Position numbers and translations under genes: made by a program
NCBI GenBank assembly: GCA_000257205.1
Contig: AEZC01000234.1
Location: 1 to 64,000, forward strand
Direction: 5' to 3'
Length of the DNA stretch: 64,000 nt
Origin: Vibrio ordalii ATCC 33509
GTDB lineage: Bacteria > Pseudomonadota > Gammaproteobacteria > Enterobacterales > Vibrionaceae
The notes under the pieces: model-generated
Databases searched by the model: none
What the model was told of the DNA's origin: nothing
What the model saw: the letters and a program-made list of their open reading frames with translations, nothing else
Shown: in pieces, positions 28,251 to 39,190 of the stretch
Numbering within the stretch: the first letter of the stretch is position 1
Layout of the letters: the number at the start of each line of letters is the position of its first letter

Positions 28251-29138
28251 ATGAAGCCAATATTTGGTCGAGGACCATCTCTTCAGCTACGTCTCTTTTT
28301 TGCCGTGATTTTATCAGCCAGTCTTATGCTGGCTGATAGTCGTTTAGGTGCTTTTTCCAACGTTCGTTTTTTTCTTAATAGCTTAGTCGCTCCCATCCAA
28401 TACATGGCGGATTTACCGCGCAGTATGTTTGATGATCTGTATGAGCGATTAGCCACTCATCAAAAACTGATTGAATTGAATCAACGTTTGAAACGAGAAG
28501 CCTTGACGTTAAAAAGTGATTTGATCTTGTTTGATCAATACCGTGAAGAGAACCAACGCTTACGCAAGTTGCTTGGATCTTCTTTTGTTCGTGATGAAAA
28601 GAAGGTTGTCACTGAGGTGATGGCGGTCGATACCTCACCTTATCGTCATCAAGTTGTGATTGATAAAGGACGAGCGGACGGTGTTTACGAAGGGCAACCC
28701 GTTATTAACGACAAAGGTATTGTTGGCCAAGTGACTTTTGTGGCGGCGCATAACAGCCGGGTGTTGTTGCTGACTGACACCAATAGTGCGATTCCAGTGC
28801 AAATTATTCGTAATGATATCCGAGTGATCGCCTCTGGTAATGGTCAGATTGACCGCATTCAGTTAGAGCACATTCCCACCAGCACCGATATTGAAGTGGG
28901 TGACTTGCTCGTCACATCAGGTTTAGGGGGTGTATATCCTGAAGGTTATCCCGTCGCACACGTTTCGGTGGTCGACAAAGATACCCAGCGTGAATTTGCG
29001 TCGATCACCGCCGATCCCGTGGTGGATTTTGATCGTCTACGCTATTTGCTGTTGATCTGGCCTAACGAAGATAGGCAGCAAAAAGTATTGCAAGTGAAAC
29101 CAGAGAAAATGTTAGAGGAAGCAACCGATGGCCAATAG
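28251..29138 (+). CDS. mreC: Rod shape-determining protein MreC
   Basis: MreC is a 295-residue bitopic inner-membrane protein that links MreB filaments to periplasmic cell-wall enzymes. It has a short cytoplasmic tail, a membrane segment (~13-31), a periplasmic coiled coil (~65-105) and a two-barrel MreC domain (~115-275). VIDKGRADGVYEGQPVINDK and LLVTSGLGGVYPEGYPV are typical family stretches. It overlaps mreD by 11 bp. Confidence 0.96.
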   Translation: MKPIFGRGPSLQLRLFFAVILSASLMLADSRLGAFSNVRFFLNSLVAPIQYMADLPRSMFDDLYERLATHQKLIELNQRLKREALTLKSDLILFDQYREENQRLRKLLGSSFVRDEKKVVTEVMAVDTSPYRHQVVIDKGRADGVYEGQPVINDKGIVGQVTFVAAHNSRVLLLTDTNSAIPVQIIRNDIRVIASGNGQIDRIQLEHIPTSTDIEVGDLLVTSGLGGVYPEGYPVAHVSVVDKDTQREFASITADPVVDFDRLRYLLLIWPNEDRQQKVLQVKPEKMLEEATDGQ

Positions 29139-29616
29139 CATGGTGAAAAGTAAATTAGTGATTGGCACATCATTTCTTTTTGCTCTGGTTTTACAAACGA
29201 TCCCTTGGCCGGGTGAGCTGGATCTGCTGCGTCCATCGTGGTTACTGCTGGTGACATGCTATTGGGTTTTAGCGTTGCCGCATCGAGTCAATGTAGGGTC
29301 GGCTTTGATCCTCGGTTTGTTATGGGATCTACTGCTTGGTTCAACATTGGGCATTCGTGGCATGATGATGGCCATTGTTGTCTACTTAGTGGCGATTAAC
29401 TTCTTAGTGCTGCGTAATATGGCGTTATGGCAACAAGCCGTAATCATTGGCGTGTTATCTATGTTGCTCGAAGTGCTGATCTTCTGCGGCGAATATTTAA
29501 TTCAAGATGTGACATTCAACCCGCTCTCGCTATGGGTTGGTGTCATCAACTGCATATTATGGCCTTGGATGTTCTTACTGCTTCGTCGTGTGCGACGTCA
29601 CTGGCATCTGAGATGA
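29128..29616 (+). CDS. mreD: Rod shape-determining protein MreD
   Basis: MreD is a 162-residue polytopic inner-membrane partner of MreC with about five hydrophobic segments. RPSWLLLVTCYWVLALPHRVN and GLLWDLLLGSTLGIRG are conserved features. It is translationally coupled to mreC upstream and to maf downstream (ATGATG). Confidence 0.94.
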   Translation: MANSMVKSKLVIGTSFLFALVLQTIPWPGELDLLRPSWLLLVTCYWVLALPHRVNVGSALILGLLWDLLLGSTLGIRGMMMAIVVYLVAINFLVLRNMALWQQAVIIGVLSMLLEVLIFCGEYLIQDVTFNPLSLWVGVINCILWPWMFLLLRRVRRHWHLR

Positions 29617-30179
29617 TGAATAAAAAAATTGTATTAGCGTCTGGCTCGCCAAGAAGACGAGAGTTACTGACTCAACTAGGTTATCAGTTTGATATTGTGG
29701 TGCCCAATGTTGAAGAGTGCCGTAATGAATATGAAGCACCAGTAGAGTACGTTCAACGCTTGTCTCGTGATAAGGCGCTAGCAGGCCTTGCTTTATCCAA
29801 CCCGGCTTCGATAGTTATTGGGTCTGATACTATAGTCGTGCAAGGTGAAACAGTGCTTGAAAAACCCGCTGATTTTGCTCAAGCACAACAGATGTTACGC
29901 CGCTTATCTGGTACAAAACATCAAGTGATGACGGCGGTAACCATAGCAACACATGATCATTCTAAATCCGTCGTGGTAACGACGGAGGTATGGTTTAAAC
30001 CTTTGTCAGATGAAGAAATAGAACAATATTGGCAATCGGGTGAACCTTGCGATAAAGCTGGCAGTTATGGCATTCAAGGATTGGGTGGACGATTTGTAAC
30101 GAAGATCGAAGGCAGTTATTACGCCGTTGTAGGATTACCATTATTTGAAACTGACCAGCTCTTGCACGAATTTATATAA
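29616..30179 (+). CDS. maf: Maf-family nucleotide pyrophosphatase (YhdE type)
   Basis: Maf/YhdE proteins hydrolyse non-canonical or excess nucleoside triphosphates such as dTTP and UTP to monophosphates in the cytoplasm. The protein of ~187 residues starts MNKKIVLASGSPRRRELLTQ; SGSPRR is the family signature, and IVIGSDTIV (~70) and DKAGSYGIQGLGG (~147) complete the active site. The start is ATG 29616 or the adjacent ATG 29613 at the mreD stop; an upstream open frame inside mreD is only an extension without a start signal. It lies between mreD and rng, as in many gammaproteobacteria. Confidence 0.94.
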   Translation: MNKKIVLASGSPRRRELLTQLGYQFDIVVPNVEECRNEYEAPVEYVQRLSRDKALAGLALSNPASIVIGSDTIVVQGETVLEKPADFAQAQQMLRRLSGTKHQVMTAVTIATHDHSKSVVVTTEVWFKPLSDEEIEQYWQSGEPCDKAGSYGIQGLGGRFVTKIEGSYYAVVGLPLFETDQLLHEFI

Positions 30180-30201
30180 TTAAAAATATTGAGGTGTACT
30201 C

Positions 30202-31671
30202 ATGAGTGCAGAGTTGTTACTAAACGTCACCCCGAGTGAAACTCGTGTGGCGATGATTGAAGGCGGAGTTCTTCAAGAGGTCCACATTGAGCGAGAAGCG
30301 AAACGCGGCATTGTGGGCAATATTTACAAAGGAAAAGTCAGCCGAGTTCTTCCCGGAATGCAGGCCGCCTTTGTCGATATTGGTTTAGACAAGGCCGCTT
30401 TTCTTCACGCTTCTGACATTGTTCCTCATACTGAATGTGTGGCTGAGAACGAAAAGCAGCAGTTTCAAGTTCGTGATATTTCAGAGCTAGTTCGTCAAGG
30501 CCAAGATATTGTGGTGCAAGTGGTCAAAGATCCACTAGGAACTAAAGGCGCCCGTTTAACGACAGATATTACCCTACCTTCGCGCTATCTCGTTTTTATG
30601 CCCGGCGCAAGTCATGTTGGTGTTTCACAACGCATTGAAAGTGAATCAGAGCGTGATCGTCTCAAAAAAGTCGTGTCTCATTATTGTGATGAGCACGGTG
30701 GGTTCATTATTCGTACCGCCGCTGAAGGGGCTGATGAGAAAGAGCTTGCACAAGATGCCGCCTTTCTTAAACGGCTATGGCTGAAAGTGTTGGAGCGTCG
30801 AGTTAAATACAAAACACGCTCGACACTGTATGGCGAATTGGGTTTAGCTCAGCGTATTTTACGAGATTTTGTCGGCACTGATTTGACACGGATCTTAGTC
30901 GATTCACGCCTTGAATTTGAGAACCTCAAAGAGTTCACCTCAGAGTTTGTGCCTGAGTTGACCGATAAGCTTGAACTGTATGAAGGTGACAAGCCTATCT
31001 TTGATATGTACGACACCGAAAACGAGGTTCAGCGTTCTCTCGAGCGTAAAGTGGAGCTCAAGTCTGGTGGATACCTTATCATCGACCAAACCGAAGCCAT
31101 GACCACAATTGATATCAATACTGGCGCGTTTGTTGGCCGTCGTAACCTCGAAGAAACCATTTTTAATACTAATGTGGAAGCGACCCAAGCCATTGCCCGT
31201 CAGTTACGTTTGCGCAACTTAGGGGGCATCATCATTATTGATTTTATCGATATGATGTCTGAAGAGCACCGTAAGCGAGTGCTCAACTCGTTAGATGCCG
31301 CTCTGGTTAAAGATCGCGTCAAAACGAATATTAATGGTTTTACGCAGTTAGGCTTGGTCGAGATGACGCGTAAGCGCACCCGTGAAAGTATTGAACACGT
31401 GTTATGTTCGAGTTGTCCAACCTGTGAAGGCCGCGGCAGTGTGAAAACCGTTGAAACCGTCTGTTTCGAAATCTTACGTGAAATCACGCGTGTCAACCGC
31501 GCTTACGATGCGGATAAATTTGTGGTTTACGCATCCCCTGCGGTGGCAGAAACCTTGCAAGGTGATGAGTCTCATGCCCTTGCTGAGTTGGAAGTGTTTA
31601 TTGGAAAAGAAGTGCGCATTCAAGCGGAGCCACTTTATATCCAAGAACAATTTGACGTTGTGATGATGTAG
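30202..31671 (+). CDS. rng: Ribonuclease G
   Basis: RNase G is the RNase E paralogue that matures the 5' end of 16S rRNA and degrades some mRNAs. The 489-residue length is normal. It has an N-terminal S1 domain (~38-130), a 5' sensor and RNase H-like region, catalytic Asp residues in TTIDINTGAFVG (~295) and IIIDFIDM (~340), and the zinc-link cysteines CSSCPTC (~402). GAGGTG precedes the ATG. It lies 10 bp upstream of yhdP. Confidence 0.97.
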   Translation: MSAELLLNVTPSETRVAMIEGGVLQEVHIEREAKRGIVGNIYKGKVSRVLPGMQAAFVDIGLDKAAFLHASDIVPHTECVAENEKQQFQVRDISELVRQGQDIVVQVVKDPLGTKGARLTTDITLPSRYLVFMPGASHVGVSQRIESESERDRLKKVVSHYCDEHGGFIIRTAAEGADEKELAQDAAFLKRLWLKVLERRVKYKTRSTLYGELGLAQRILRDFVGTDLTRILVDSRLEFENLKEFTSEFVPELTDKLELYEGDKPIFDMYDTENEVQRSLERKVELKSGGYLIIDQTEAMTTIDINTGAFVGRRNLEETIFNTNVEATQAIARQLRLRNLGGIIIIDFIDMMSEEHRKRVLNSLDAALVKDRVKTNINGFTQLGLVEMTRKRTRESIEHVLCSSCPTCEGRGSVKTVETVCFEILREITRVNRAYDADKFVVYASPAVAETLQGDESHALAELEVFIGKEVRIQAEPLYIQEQFDVVMM

Positions 31672-31681
31672 TAGGGTTTTT

Positions 31682-34600
31682 GTGATCTCAACTTTTACGC
31701 GCCTTTGGCGAATAGTATTGTGCTTTATCGTTAGCGTGCTAGTGGTGCTGGCTGTTGCTGTCACCACCTTGCGTGTGTTTTTGCCACAAATGAATCGTTT
31801 CCAAGGCGAAATACAAACCTTGATCAACCAAAATTCAGGTTTTGAATTTGAATTAAGTGAGGTCACTGGTTTTTGGCGTAATACTCACCCGTCAATTGCA
31901 CTTAAGGGGCTAAAAGCAAAGCTACCTGATGGATCGCAAATTCACTTTTCTGCGCAACAAATCGATGTTGAATTTGACCTCATTCAGTCAATACTGCAAA
32001 TGCAACCTGTGGTCGCGGATCTCAGTGTTCATCAACTCAAATTGGATATTCGCTCGGTAAACTGGCTTGAGCTACAGGCGGAAGATAACCAACAGAGCCG
32101 CACACAAGGCAATGTCATTGAGCGTTTAGACAACCTACTGTTGCGGCAATTGGATGATTTTGCGCTACTCGACTCGACGGTTTTCTATCAATCTGTCGCG
32201 GGGGAGATTAGCCAGTTAGATATTGAACGCCTTCGGTGGAAAAATAACGCTCAGCAGCATAAAGCGGAAGGCGTGGTGAGCATCGCTGATACCAGCATAA
32301 ACTCTTTGTTAGTGAGCGCTAACTTTGAAGATCATGGTTCACTACGCGATATTTCAGGTCACTTCTATGTTAGCGCTGACAATATCAAAATAAACCCGTG
32401 GTTGACTCGTTATCTCAAAGATGAAACCGGCATTAAGAAAGGACAGGTGAGTTTTAATGCCTGGCTGACGTTAGAGCATAACCAACCCAAAGATGGTTAT
32501 GTTGAACTTAAGCCATCGGAGCGGATTTGGGATGAAAAACGCCAGCATGAACTGCTGTTAGAGTCAGGGATCATTAAACTCTCACCAATCGAAAAAGGAT
32601 GGCAAGTTAATGCTTACTCACTTCGGCTCCGCACGGATGACGAAGTGTGGCCTGAACTTGATGTTGCGTTTGAATGGCAACCGACGCAATGGCGTTTGAA
32701 CTTGTCGCAGTTGGACATAAAAACTTTGCTTCCCTTTGTGAAAATGATGCCCGATTCCAGCCAAACGAACGAGCTTTTGCAGCAATTGGATTTGGGGGGC
32801 ACCTTAGAAGATATTCGGCTCAGCAAAGGAGATAGCCTGCAATCGCTTCGTTATTCTGCTGAACTCAGTGATGGCGCCATGGCGCAATGGGAACTATTGC
32901 CGCAAGTACACCATCTCAAAGCCTCCATTGCAGGTAGCATGGAGAGTGCTCGCGCCAAAGTAACGCTGATTGATGACGTGTTACCTTATGGTGAAGTTTT
33001 CCAAGCACCATTGAATATTCGTCAAGGTGAAGCCGATGTGGTATGGCAAAAGCAAACTGATGGCTGGTCATTGTGGGCCAGTAAAGTGACAGCCGCGACA
33101 CCTGATTTGCAAGTGCTCGGAGCATTTCGTCTCGATTTTCCTGAAAAACGCAGTCCTTTACTTTCGTTTTATGCGGAAGCTGATTTATACAATGCGGGTG
33201 AAACTTGGCGTTATTTGCCTACCTTGGCTTTAGGCCATGACTTGACGGATTATCTCTCTACTGCGATACAAGGCGGTAAAGCCAATACGGCTAAATTGCT
33301 TTGGTATGGAGAGCTTGGCGATTTCCCCTACCAACAAAATAATGGCGTATTCCAAGCTTGGGTTGGGTTAAAAGAGGCAAAGTTCAGTTTTGATACGGCG
33401 TGGCCGCCGATAACCAATTTGCAACTCGATCTGCTGTTTGAAAACGATGCAATGTATCTTGATTCACACTCTGCGACCTTAATGGATGTCACTGCCCAGA
33501 GGATTACGGGGCGAATACCTGAGCTAGCCGAAGGTGGATACATCGAAATCGAAGCCAGTGCAACAGCCCAAGGCAATGCCGTGCGTGACTACATGACCTC
33601 AACGCCTTTAGTCGACTCAGTAGGGGCGGCGTTAACGGCGATTCAAGTCAGTGGCGACGTGCAATCTGAATTTCAGCTTCATATTCCTTTTGATAGTGAG
33701 CAGGAACCCCGAGCATGGGGTTGGGCGAATTTAAACAATAACCACGTGGAAATGGATGCACCACCAATGGTGCTTGAGGGTGTCTCTGGCAAAATTGAAT
33801 TTGATAATGATGTCGTGACGGCAGCCGGTTTGTCGGCCGATCTGCTGACCCAAGCGATCGCGATTGATTTTAAAGGTGAAAATGCCAGCCAAGGTTACGC
33901 AGTCAATATTGATGTGCTAGGAGACTGGGATATTAAACCCCTGACACCTTTTGTTGGAGAACGTTGGCTTGGTCGTTTAAAAGGCCATGCTCCTTGGCAA
34001 ATGGGCGTTGATATTCAGCTCAATGATGTTGGTTTTACTTATCAAATCGACACCTTAGCCGATCTAAAAATGGTAGAAAGTGATTATCCTTACCCGCTGA
34101 AAAAAGCATTCAAGGTAGCAGGTAAGGCCCAACTGCAAGCCTCGGGTAACCAAGAGTCGATCACCGCTCGCCTACAATTACCACAAGCGAAATACCAAGC
34201 TGAAATCGATATCACATCGAAAAAACCACGCCTGACGGCCACCAATCTCATAGTAGGGATCGGCAATTTTAAAATCAGCCCAGTGGTTGGCCACCATGCG
34301 CAGATCCGCAGTGATACCTTTAATTTGGATGAATGGTTGAGTTTGGTCAATGAGCCTCAGCCGAAGAAAAAATCAGCTCTAGCGGAGATGAATACTCCCG
34401 AGATCCCACCACCAGAGAGAGTGGACATCAACGTCAAAGCACTTCTACTGGCGGGAATTGAGTGGCACGATGTTGATTTTAATGCCAGACGTAAAAATCT
34501 CGGTTGGTACGCACAGCTCGAGAGCCAAGAAGCGAAAGGCCAAGCAAGTTATATTGAACCTTATGATTTGTCCGTCTCGCTTGAACGTTTGCACGTTTAC

Positions 34601-35566
34601 ATTCCCGACCTTGATGAAAGCGCCAAAAAGTCCCTATTAGTCGATCAAGCTCGCCAGTCTGAGCCGCTTATTGCTGATTTTGACCGACAGTTTCATCGAT
34701 TAGTGCCAAACTTAACTTTGGCCATTGATGATCTTTGGTTGCAGGGTTACAAGGTGGGCAAGATGAATATGGACTTCGAGCGGCAAGGTGATACTTTGCA
34801 ATGGAAGAAGATTGACATCAGTAGTGGTTCAAACCAAGTCAATATCAATGGTGCTTGGACGTTGGATAAAGACGCACAAGGTGATGAGCGTAGCCATACC
34901 CAACTGAATCTCACCATGAAAGGTGATAATAATAGCGATTTGATGGAGCGTTTTGGTATTAGCTCGGGGATCCAACGAGCGCCATTTGAAATATCGAGTC
35001 AAACCGAGTGGGATGGCGCGCCTTGGTCAATGAAGATCGACAGCTTAGAAGGCAAGATAGAGACTACTATGGGTAAAGGTGTCGTTTCTGATGTCAGAGG
35101 TGCCGCTCGTTTGCTCGGATTGTTCAGTTTAGATTCCATTATTCGCAAAATGCAGCTCGATTTTAGCGACGTGTTTGATCAAGGGATGGCCTTTAACTCA
35201 ATTACGGGTAGTGGTGAAATTTCTCAAGGGATTTTTGTTACCAACAACATCAAAATGGATGCCGTGGCCGGTGAAATGACTATCAAAGGCTTAGCGGATC
35301 TCAACGACCGCACTGTTGATGCTGAGGTGAATTTTGTACCAGATATCACATCAGGAATTCCCGTCTTAACGGCTTTTGCGGTGACGCCGCAAACAGCGTT
35401 GTATGTCCTCGCTATTACGACTGTGATTGCACCTGTGGTTGAGGTCTTTACCCAAGTCAATTATGAGGTCAAAGGGCCAATTAATTCACCGGCGGTTAAA
35501 GAGCTTTCGCGTAGTAGGGGCGAGTTTAAATTGCCAGAAAAGTTGAGAAAATTGACTGAAAAATAG
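31682..35566 (+). CDS. yhdP: YhdP, AsmA-like intermembrane phospholipid transport protein
   Basis: YhdP is a very large AsmA-family protein (1294 residues here) anchored in the inner membrane by one N-terminal segment (~9-31, IVLCFIVSVLVVLAVAV). It spans the periplasm as a beta-groove bridge that moves phospholipids to the outer membrane and is partly redundant with TamB and YdbH. The rest is long DUF3971/AsmA-type repetitive beta sequence. The C-terminal segment MQLDFSDVFDQGMAFNSITG begins the AsmA-2 region. The start is GTG 31682, 10 bp after rng. Confidence 0.93.
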   Translation: MISTFTRLWRIVLCFIVSVLVVLAVAVTTLRVFLPQMNRFQGEIQTLINQNSGFEFELSEVTGFWRNTHPSIALKGLKAKLPDGSQIHFSAQQIDVEFDLIQSILQMQPVVADLSVHQLKLDIRSVNWLELQAEDNQQSRTQGNVIERLDNLLLRQLDDFALLDSTVFYQSVAGEISQLDIERLRWKNNAQQHKAEGVVSIADTSINSLLVSANFEDHGSLRDISGHFYVSADNIKINPWLTRYLKDETGIKKGQVSFNAWLTLEHNQPKDGYVELKPSERIWDEKRQHELLLESGIIKLSPIEKGWQVNAYSLRLRTDDEVWPELDVAFEWQPTQWRLNLSQLDIKTLLPFVKMMPDSSQTNELLQQLDLGGTLEDIRLSKGDSLQSLRYSAELSDGAMAQWELLPQVHHLKASIAGSMESARAKVTLIDDVLPYGEVFQAPLNIRQGEADVVWQKQTDGWSLWASKVTAATPDLQVLGAFRLDFPEKRSPLLSFYAEADLYNAGETWRYLPTLALGHDLTDYLSTAIQGGKANTAKLLWYGELGDFPYQQNNGVFQAWVGLKEAKFSFDTAWPPITNLQLDLLFENDAMYLDSHSATLMDVTAQRITGRIPELAEGGYIEIEASATAQGNAVRDYMTSTPLVDSVGAALTAIQVSGDVQSEFQLHIPFDSEQEPRAWGWANLNNNHVEMDAPPMVLEGVSGKIEFDNDVVTAAGLSADLLTQAIAIDFKGENASQGYAVNIDVLGDWDIKPLTPFVGERWLGRLKGHAPWQMGVDIQLNDVGFTYQIDTLADLKMVESDYPYPLKKAFKVAGKAQLQASGNQESITARLQLPQAKYQAEIDITSKKPRLTATNLIVGIGNFKISPVVGHHAQIRSDTFNLDEWLSLVNEPQPKKKSALAEMNTPEIPPPERVDINVKALLLAGIEWHDVDFNARRKNLGWYAQLESQEAKGQASYIEPYDLSVSLERLHVYIPDLDESAKKSLLVDQARQSEPLIADFDRQFHRLVPNLTLAIDDLWLQGYKVGKMNMDFERQGDTLQWKKIDISSGSNQVNINGAWTLDKDAQGDERSHTQLNLTMKGDNNSDLMERFGISSGIQRAPFEISSQTEWDGAPWSMKIDSLEGKIETTMGKGVVSDVRGAARLLGLFSLDSIIRKMQLDFSDVFDQGMAFNSITGSGEISQGIFVTNNIKMDAVAGEMTIKGLADLNDRTVDAEVNFVPDITSGIPVLTAFAVTPQTALYVLAITTVIAPVVEVFTQVNYEVKGPINSPAVKELSRSRGEFKLPEKLRKLTEK

Positions 35567-35576
35567 GGAAGTAGGC

Positions 35577-36410
35577 ATGGATCGCGTTGGACTTATTCAA
35601 ATGACGTCAAGCTCTGAACCTGCGCAGAATTTGGCCTATATCGAACAGCAAGTGTCACTACTTGTGGAGCAAGGCGTGCAGTGGATTGTCACGCCGGAAA
35701 ATGCACTGGTGTTTGGCACGCGACAACAGTACCACCAATATGCCGAGCCATTGGGGCAGGGGCCCTTGCAGAGCCAATTGGCTGCCATGGCCCGCTTTCA
35801 TCGGGTGTGGTTGTTGGTGGGCAGCATGCCTATTCGTCGTAAAGTTGGGGTAACGACCAGCTCCTTGCTGTTTGACGCCAGTGGCGATCTTGTCGCGCAC
35901 TACGACAAGCTACACATGTTTGATGTCGATGTCGCTGACGGCCACCAGCGCTATCGAGAATCGGAAACTTTTACCTGCGGCACAAAGCTGAGTGTTGCGT
36001 CGACGCCATTTGGTCAAATTGGCCTTTCCATCTGCTATGATGTGCGTTTTCCGCACCTCTATTCTCAATTAAGAGTGCAGGGTGCTCAGATAGTAGTGGT
36101 TCCTGCGGCCTTTACGGCGGTGACCGGAAAGGCACATTGGGAAGTCTTGTTAAGAGCCCGAGCGATAGAGAATCAGTGTTGGGTTGTTGCGGTTGGGCAA
36201 GCTGGGCTTCATCCATGTGGGCGCGAGACATGGGGTCATTCGATGGTCATCAGCCCTTGGGGTGAAGTTATTGCAAGCTTAAACCAGCAAGTGGGGAATT
36301 TAGTTGTCGATATTGACTTGGCTTACGTTGATCAAGTTCGACAAAAAATGCCCATTGCTGCACACACCCGATTCACCAATCAGTTTATAGAGAATAAGAG
36401 CACACTATGA
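35577..36410 (+). CDS. Carbon-nitrogen hydrolase (nitrilase superfamily)
   Basis: A 277-residue cytoplasmic nitrilase-superfamily amidase. The catalytic Glu-Lys-Cys triad is visible: Glu in VTPENALVF (~41), Lys in [12 protein letters not shown] (~110) and Cys in [14 protein letters not shown] (~147). It is closest to the Nit2/YbeM group; deaminated glutathione amidase is the leading possibility but I cannot fix the substrate. It starts 10 bp after yhdP and overlaps tldD by ATGA. Confidence 0.88.
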   Translation: MDRVGLIQMTSSSEPAQNLAYIEQQVSLLVEQGVQWIVTPENALVFGTRQQYHQYAEPLGQGPLQSQLAAMARFHRVWLLVGSMPIRRKVGVTTSSLLFDASGDLVAHYDKLHMFDVDVADGHQRYRESETFTCGTKLSVASTPFGQIGLSICYDVRFPHLYSQLRVQGAQIVVVPAAFTAVTGKAHWEVLLRARAIENQCWVVAVGQAGLHPCGRETWGHSMVISPWGEVIASLNQQVGNLVVDIDLAYVDQVRQKMPIAAHTRFTNQFIENKSTL

Positions 36411-37852
36411 GTATTAACCGCATTGAAGATGCACTATTAAAACCGGCAGGATTAACCGAGCAAGATATTGCAGATACACTAGCGACAATTGCCACTCGTC
36501 AAATTGATTATGCCGATATCTATTTTCAGTCGAGCTGGCACGAGTCTTTAGTGCTCGAAGACAGCATCATTAAAGACGGTTCATTTAATATCGATTGCGG
36601 TGTTGGTGTGCGCGCCGTCACGGGTGAAAAAACCGGTTTTGCCTATTCAGATCAAATCCAATTAGAAGGTTTGAAACAGAGTGCAATAGCCGCACGAGGC
36701 ATTGCGCAGCAAGGCAAAAGTGGTTGTGTTCAAGCCTTTAAACGTAGCGATAATCAAGCCTATTATGCGGCGGATAACCCGCTAGCCAGTTGGGAAAAAA
36801 AGCAAAAAACAGAATTACTGCAAGAGCTGGATGCTTACATTCGCACCAAAGAGCCTTTGATCCAAGAAGTCTCGGTGAGCTTAAGTGGTGTGCATGAACA
36901 GATGTTAGTTGCTGCAACCGATGGGACTTACGCAGGCGATATCCGCCCTTTGGTCCGTTTGTCGATCAGCGTGTTAGCACAAAAAGGTGATCGCCGCGAG
37001 CGAGGCAGCTCTGGTGGTGGTGGTCGTTTTGGTTATGACTTTTTCCTCACCGAACAAGATGGCCGTAAAGTTGCGTTTCAGTTTGCCGATGAAGCTATCC
37101 GACAAGCCTTAGTCAACCTTGAAGCTGTCGCAGCTCCTGCGGGTGCGATGCCAGTTGTGCTTGGTTCTGGTTGGCCGGGCGTCTTGCTTCACGAAGCGGT
37201 AGGGCATGGCTTAGAAGGTGATTTTAACCGCAAGGGATCTTCTGTCTTCTCCGGTAAAATTGGCCAGAAAGTAACCTCAACGCTTTGTACGATTGTTGAC
37301 GATGGCACGTTGAAAGATCTGCGTGGCTCGCTCAATGTCGACGATGAAGGTGTCAATGGTCAATACAACACCTTAATTGAAAATGGCGTGTTGAAAGGCT
37401 ACATACAAGACAAACTCAACGCACGTTTGATGGGGGTGAACCCCACGGGTAATGGGCGTCGTGAATCGTACGCACATTTACCGATGCCGCGCATGACCAA
37501 CACTTACATGTTGCCGGGTGAACATACGCCAGAAGAGATCATTTCAACAGTGAAGAAAGGCGTTTATGCGCCCAACTTTGGCGGTGGCCAAGTGGATATC
37601 ACCTCGGGTAAATTTGTGTTCTCTGCCTCTGAAGCCTATATGATTGAAAACGGCAAAATTACTTATCCAATCAAAGGTGCAACCTTGATAGGTTCTGGCA
37701 TTGAGGCAATGCAACAAGTCTCAATGGTGGGTAACGATTTGAGCCTTGATCGCGGCGTTGGAGTGTGCGGTAAAGCAGGACAAAGTGTGCCTGTTGGAGT
37801 AGGACAACCTACGCTTAAGCTAGATTCGCTCACTGTTGGTGGCACCGAATAA
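36407..37852 (+). CDS. tldD: Metalloprotease TldD
   Basis: TldD pairs with TldE/PmbA to form a cytoplasmic zinc protease that degrades unfolded peptides and matures some microcins or antitoxins. The 481-residue protein has the metal motif [12 protein letters not shown] (~261-272) and the TldD signature around [19 protein letters not shown] (~348-366). The partner gene is not in this window. Translation is coupled to the nitrilase gene. A strong terminator follows, shared with convergent arcA. Confidence 0.96.
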   Translation: MSINRIEDALLKPAGLTEQDIADTLATIATRQIDYADIYFQSSWHESLVLEDSIIKDGSFNIDCGVGVRAVTGEKTGFAYSDQIQLEGLKQSAIAARGIAQQGKSGCVQAFKRSDNQAYYAADNPLASWEKKQKTELLQELDAYIRTKEPLIQEVSVSLSGVHEQMLVAATDGTYAGDIRPLVRLSISVLAQKGDRRERGSSGGGGRFGYDFFLTEQDGRKVAFQFADEAIRQALVNLEAVAAPAGAMPVVLGSGWPGVLLHEAVGHGLEGDFNRKGSSVFSGKIGQKVTSTLCTIVDDGTLKDLRGSLNVDDEGVNGQYNTLIENGVLKGYIQDKLNARLMGVNPTGNGRRESYAHLPMPRMTNTYMLPGEHTPEEIISTVKKGVYAPNFGGGQVDITSGKFVFSASEAYMIENGKITYPIKGATLIGSGIEAMQQVSMVGNDLSLDRGVGVCGKAGQSVPVGVGQPTLKLDSLTVGGTE

Positions 37853-37903
37853 CGTTGTTACTCGCTCAGAGCTGACGTGGTTTGTATCGCGCAGCGTAAG
37901 CAA

Positions 37904-37937
37904 ATAAAAAGCGGCGTTTTGATGCGCCGCTTTTTTA
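37904..37937. terminator. Bidirectional terminator between tldD and arcA
   Basis: Stem GCGGCG / CGCCGC with an 8-base loop, A run on the left and T run on the right, between convergent genes. Confidence 0.88.
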
Positions 37938-37969
37938 TCTCTTTTATTTATCACGTTGAATTAAAAAGG

Positions 37970-39190
37970 TTAAATATCATCTCGCTCGATCGGGCAGCTC
38001 ATGCAGCGCGCGCCGCCTCGGCCTCGACCTAGTTCATTGCCGGGGATGGTTAATACTTTGATGCCCGCCTTATCGTATTTCTCGTTAGTGTAGACATTGC
38101 GTTCGTAGCCAATCACAACTCCGGGTTTAACCGTTAGCACGTTGTTGGCGTCATTCCATTGCTCACGCTCAGCCTCATAGCTATCACCACCAGTGGTGAT
38201 GATTTTGAGTTTGTCCAAACCTAACGCGCGTTCAATCGCATTAACGTAACTTGGCATTGAATCGACGTTCATCCGGCCATCGCCTTTCGGCGTTAAACGC
38301 CATGTTTCTAAATCATGACGCATAATTTCGGGGTAAACAGAAAAGGTGTCGACATCCATATGTGTCATCACCGTATCTAAGTGCATACAGGAGCGGTGTT
38401 TAGGCAGGTTAACGGCAATCACCTCTTTGGCCTGCCCATGTTTAAATAAACTCGCAGCAAAATTTTCTACCCCTTGCACTGTCGTGCGTTCGGAAATACC
38501 AATCAACACCGCACCTTTACCGATCACCAGTACGTCGCCCCCTTCAATATTGGCATTATCGTAGTGCAGATCTTCATCACCGAAATATTTGATAAAATCC
38601 TCGCCTGCAAATACAGGATGCCAACGGTAAATGGCGCGTAAGTGGTTGGTTTCACGTTGGCGTGCTGGTTTCATCATCGGATTAAGCGATACGCCGCCAT
38701 ACACCCAGCACGAGGTATCGCGAGTAAAGAGATGATTGGGCAACGGTTCAATCACAAAATCTAACGGACGATGCATTTTAGGTAGCATCGAAGAGGAGTG
38801 GATAGGCAGTTCGGAATAAGCAAGACCACCGAGTAGCAGAGTGGCGAGGTGTTCATTATCCATGTCAGCTAAATAGCAGCGCAGATCGCGCGCCAAAGTG
38901 GGACCGTAGCGAAAATCAGAAATTTGCGTATCGAGCAACCACGCTTTGGCATCGGCAACGGCCAAGGTTTCGACTAAGAGATCATGCAGCAACAGCACTT
39001 CCACATTTTGATCCTTCAACGTGTTGGCAAAGGCATCATGCTCTTTTCCTGCATCTTCTACGGCAAGCACATCATCAAATAACAGTTCATGACAGTTCGA
39101 CGGTGTAAGATGAGTTAAGGCACGCTCTGGCCGATTGAGTAATACTCGGCGCAGTTGCCCAACTTCAGATCCAACGTACAGCTTATTCAT
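37970..39190 (-). CDS. arcA: Arginine deiminase
   Basis: ArcA hydrolyses arginine to citrulline and ammonia, the first step of the arginine deiminase pathway. The 406-residue protein has the guanidino-modifying fold with LNRPERAL near the start, the substrate loop [11 protein letters not shown] (~217), the catalytic His in [10 protein letters not shown] (~271) and the nucleophilic Cys in [13 protein letters not shown] close to the C-terminus. ATG 39190 has an AGGGA ribosome site. arcB and arcC are not adjacent; a putative antiporter arcD and the regulator argR lie 8-10 kb away. Confidence 0.95.
   Translation of the reverse strand: MNKLYVGSEVGQLRRVLLNRPERALTHLTPSNCHELLFDDVLAVEDAGKEHDAFANTLKDQNVEVLLLHDLLVETLAVADAKAWLLDTQISDFRYGPTLARDLRCYLADMDNEHLATLLLGGLAYSELPIHSSSMLPKMHRPLDFVIEPLPNHLFTRDTSCWVYGGVSLNPMMKPARQRETNHLRAIYRWHPVFAGEDFIKYFGDEDLHYDNANIEGGDVLVIGKGAVLIGISERTTVQGVENFAASLFKHGQAKEVIAVNLPKHRSCMHLDTVMTHMDVDTFSVYPEIMRHDLETWRLTPKGDGRMNVDSMPSYVNAIERALGLDKLKIITTGGDSYEAEREQWNDANNVLTVKPGVVIGYERNVYTNEKYDKAGIKVLTIPGNELGRGRGGARCMSCPIERDDI

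Noticed and set aside
29427..29615. Extended maf reading frame reaching into mreD
   Set aside because: The extension lies inside mreD and lacks similarity; the family start MNKKIVLASGSPRR is at 29616.
31474..31866. Open frame antisense to rng and yhdP
   Set aside because: It lies opposite two well-supported genes, has no ribosome site and no recognisable protein character.
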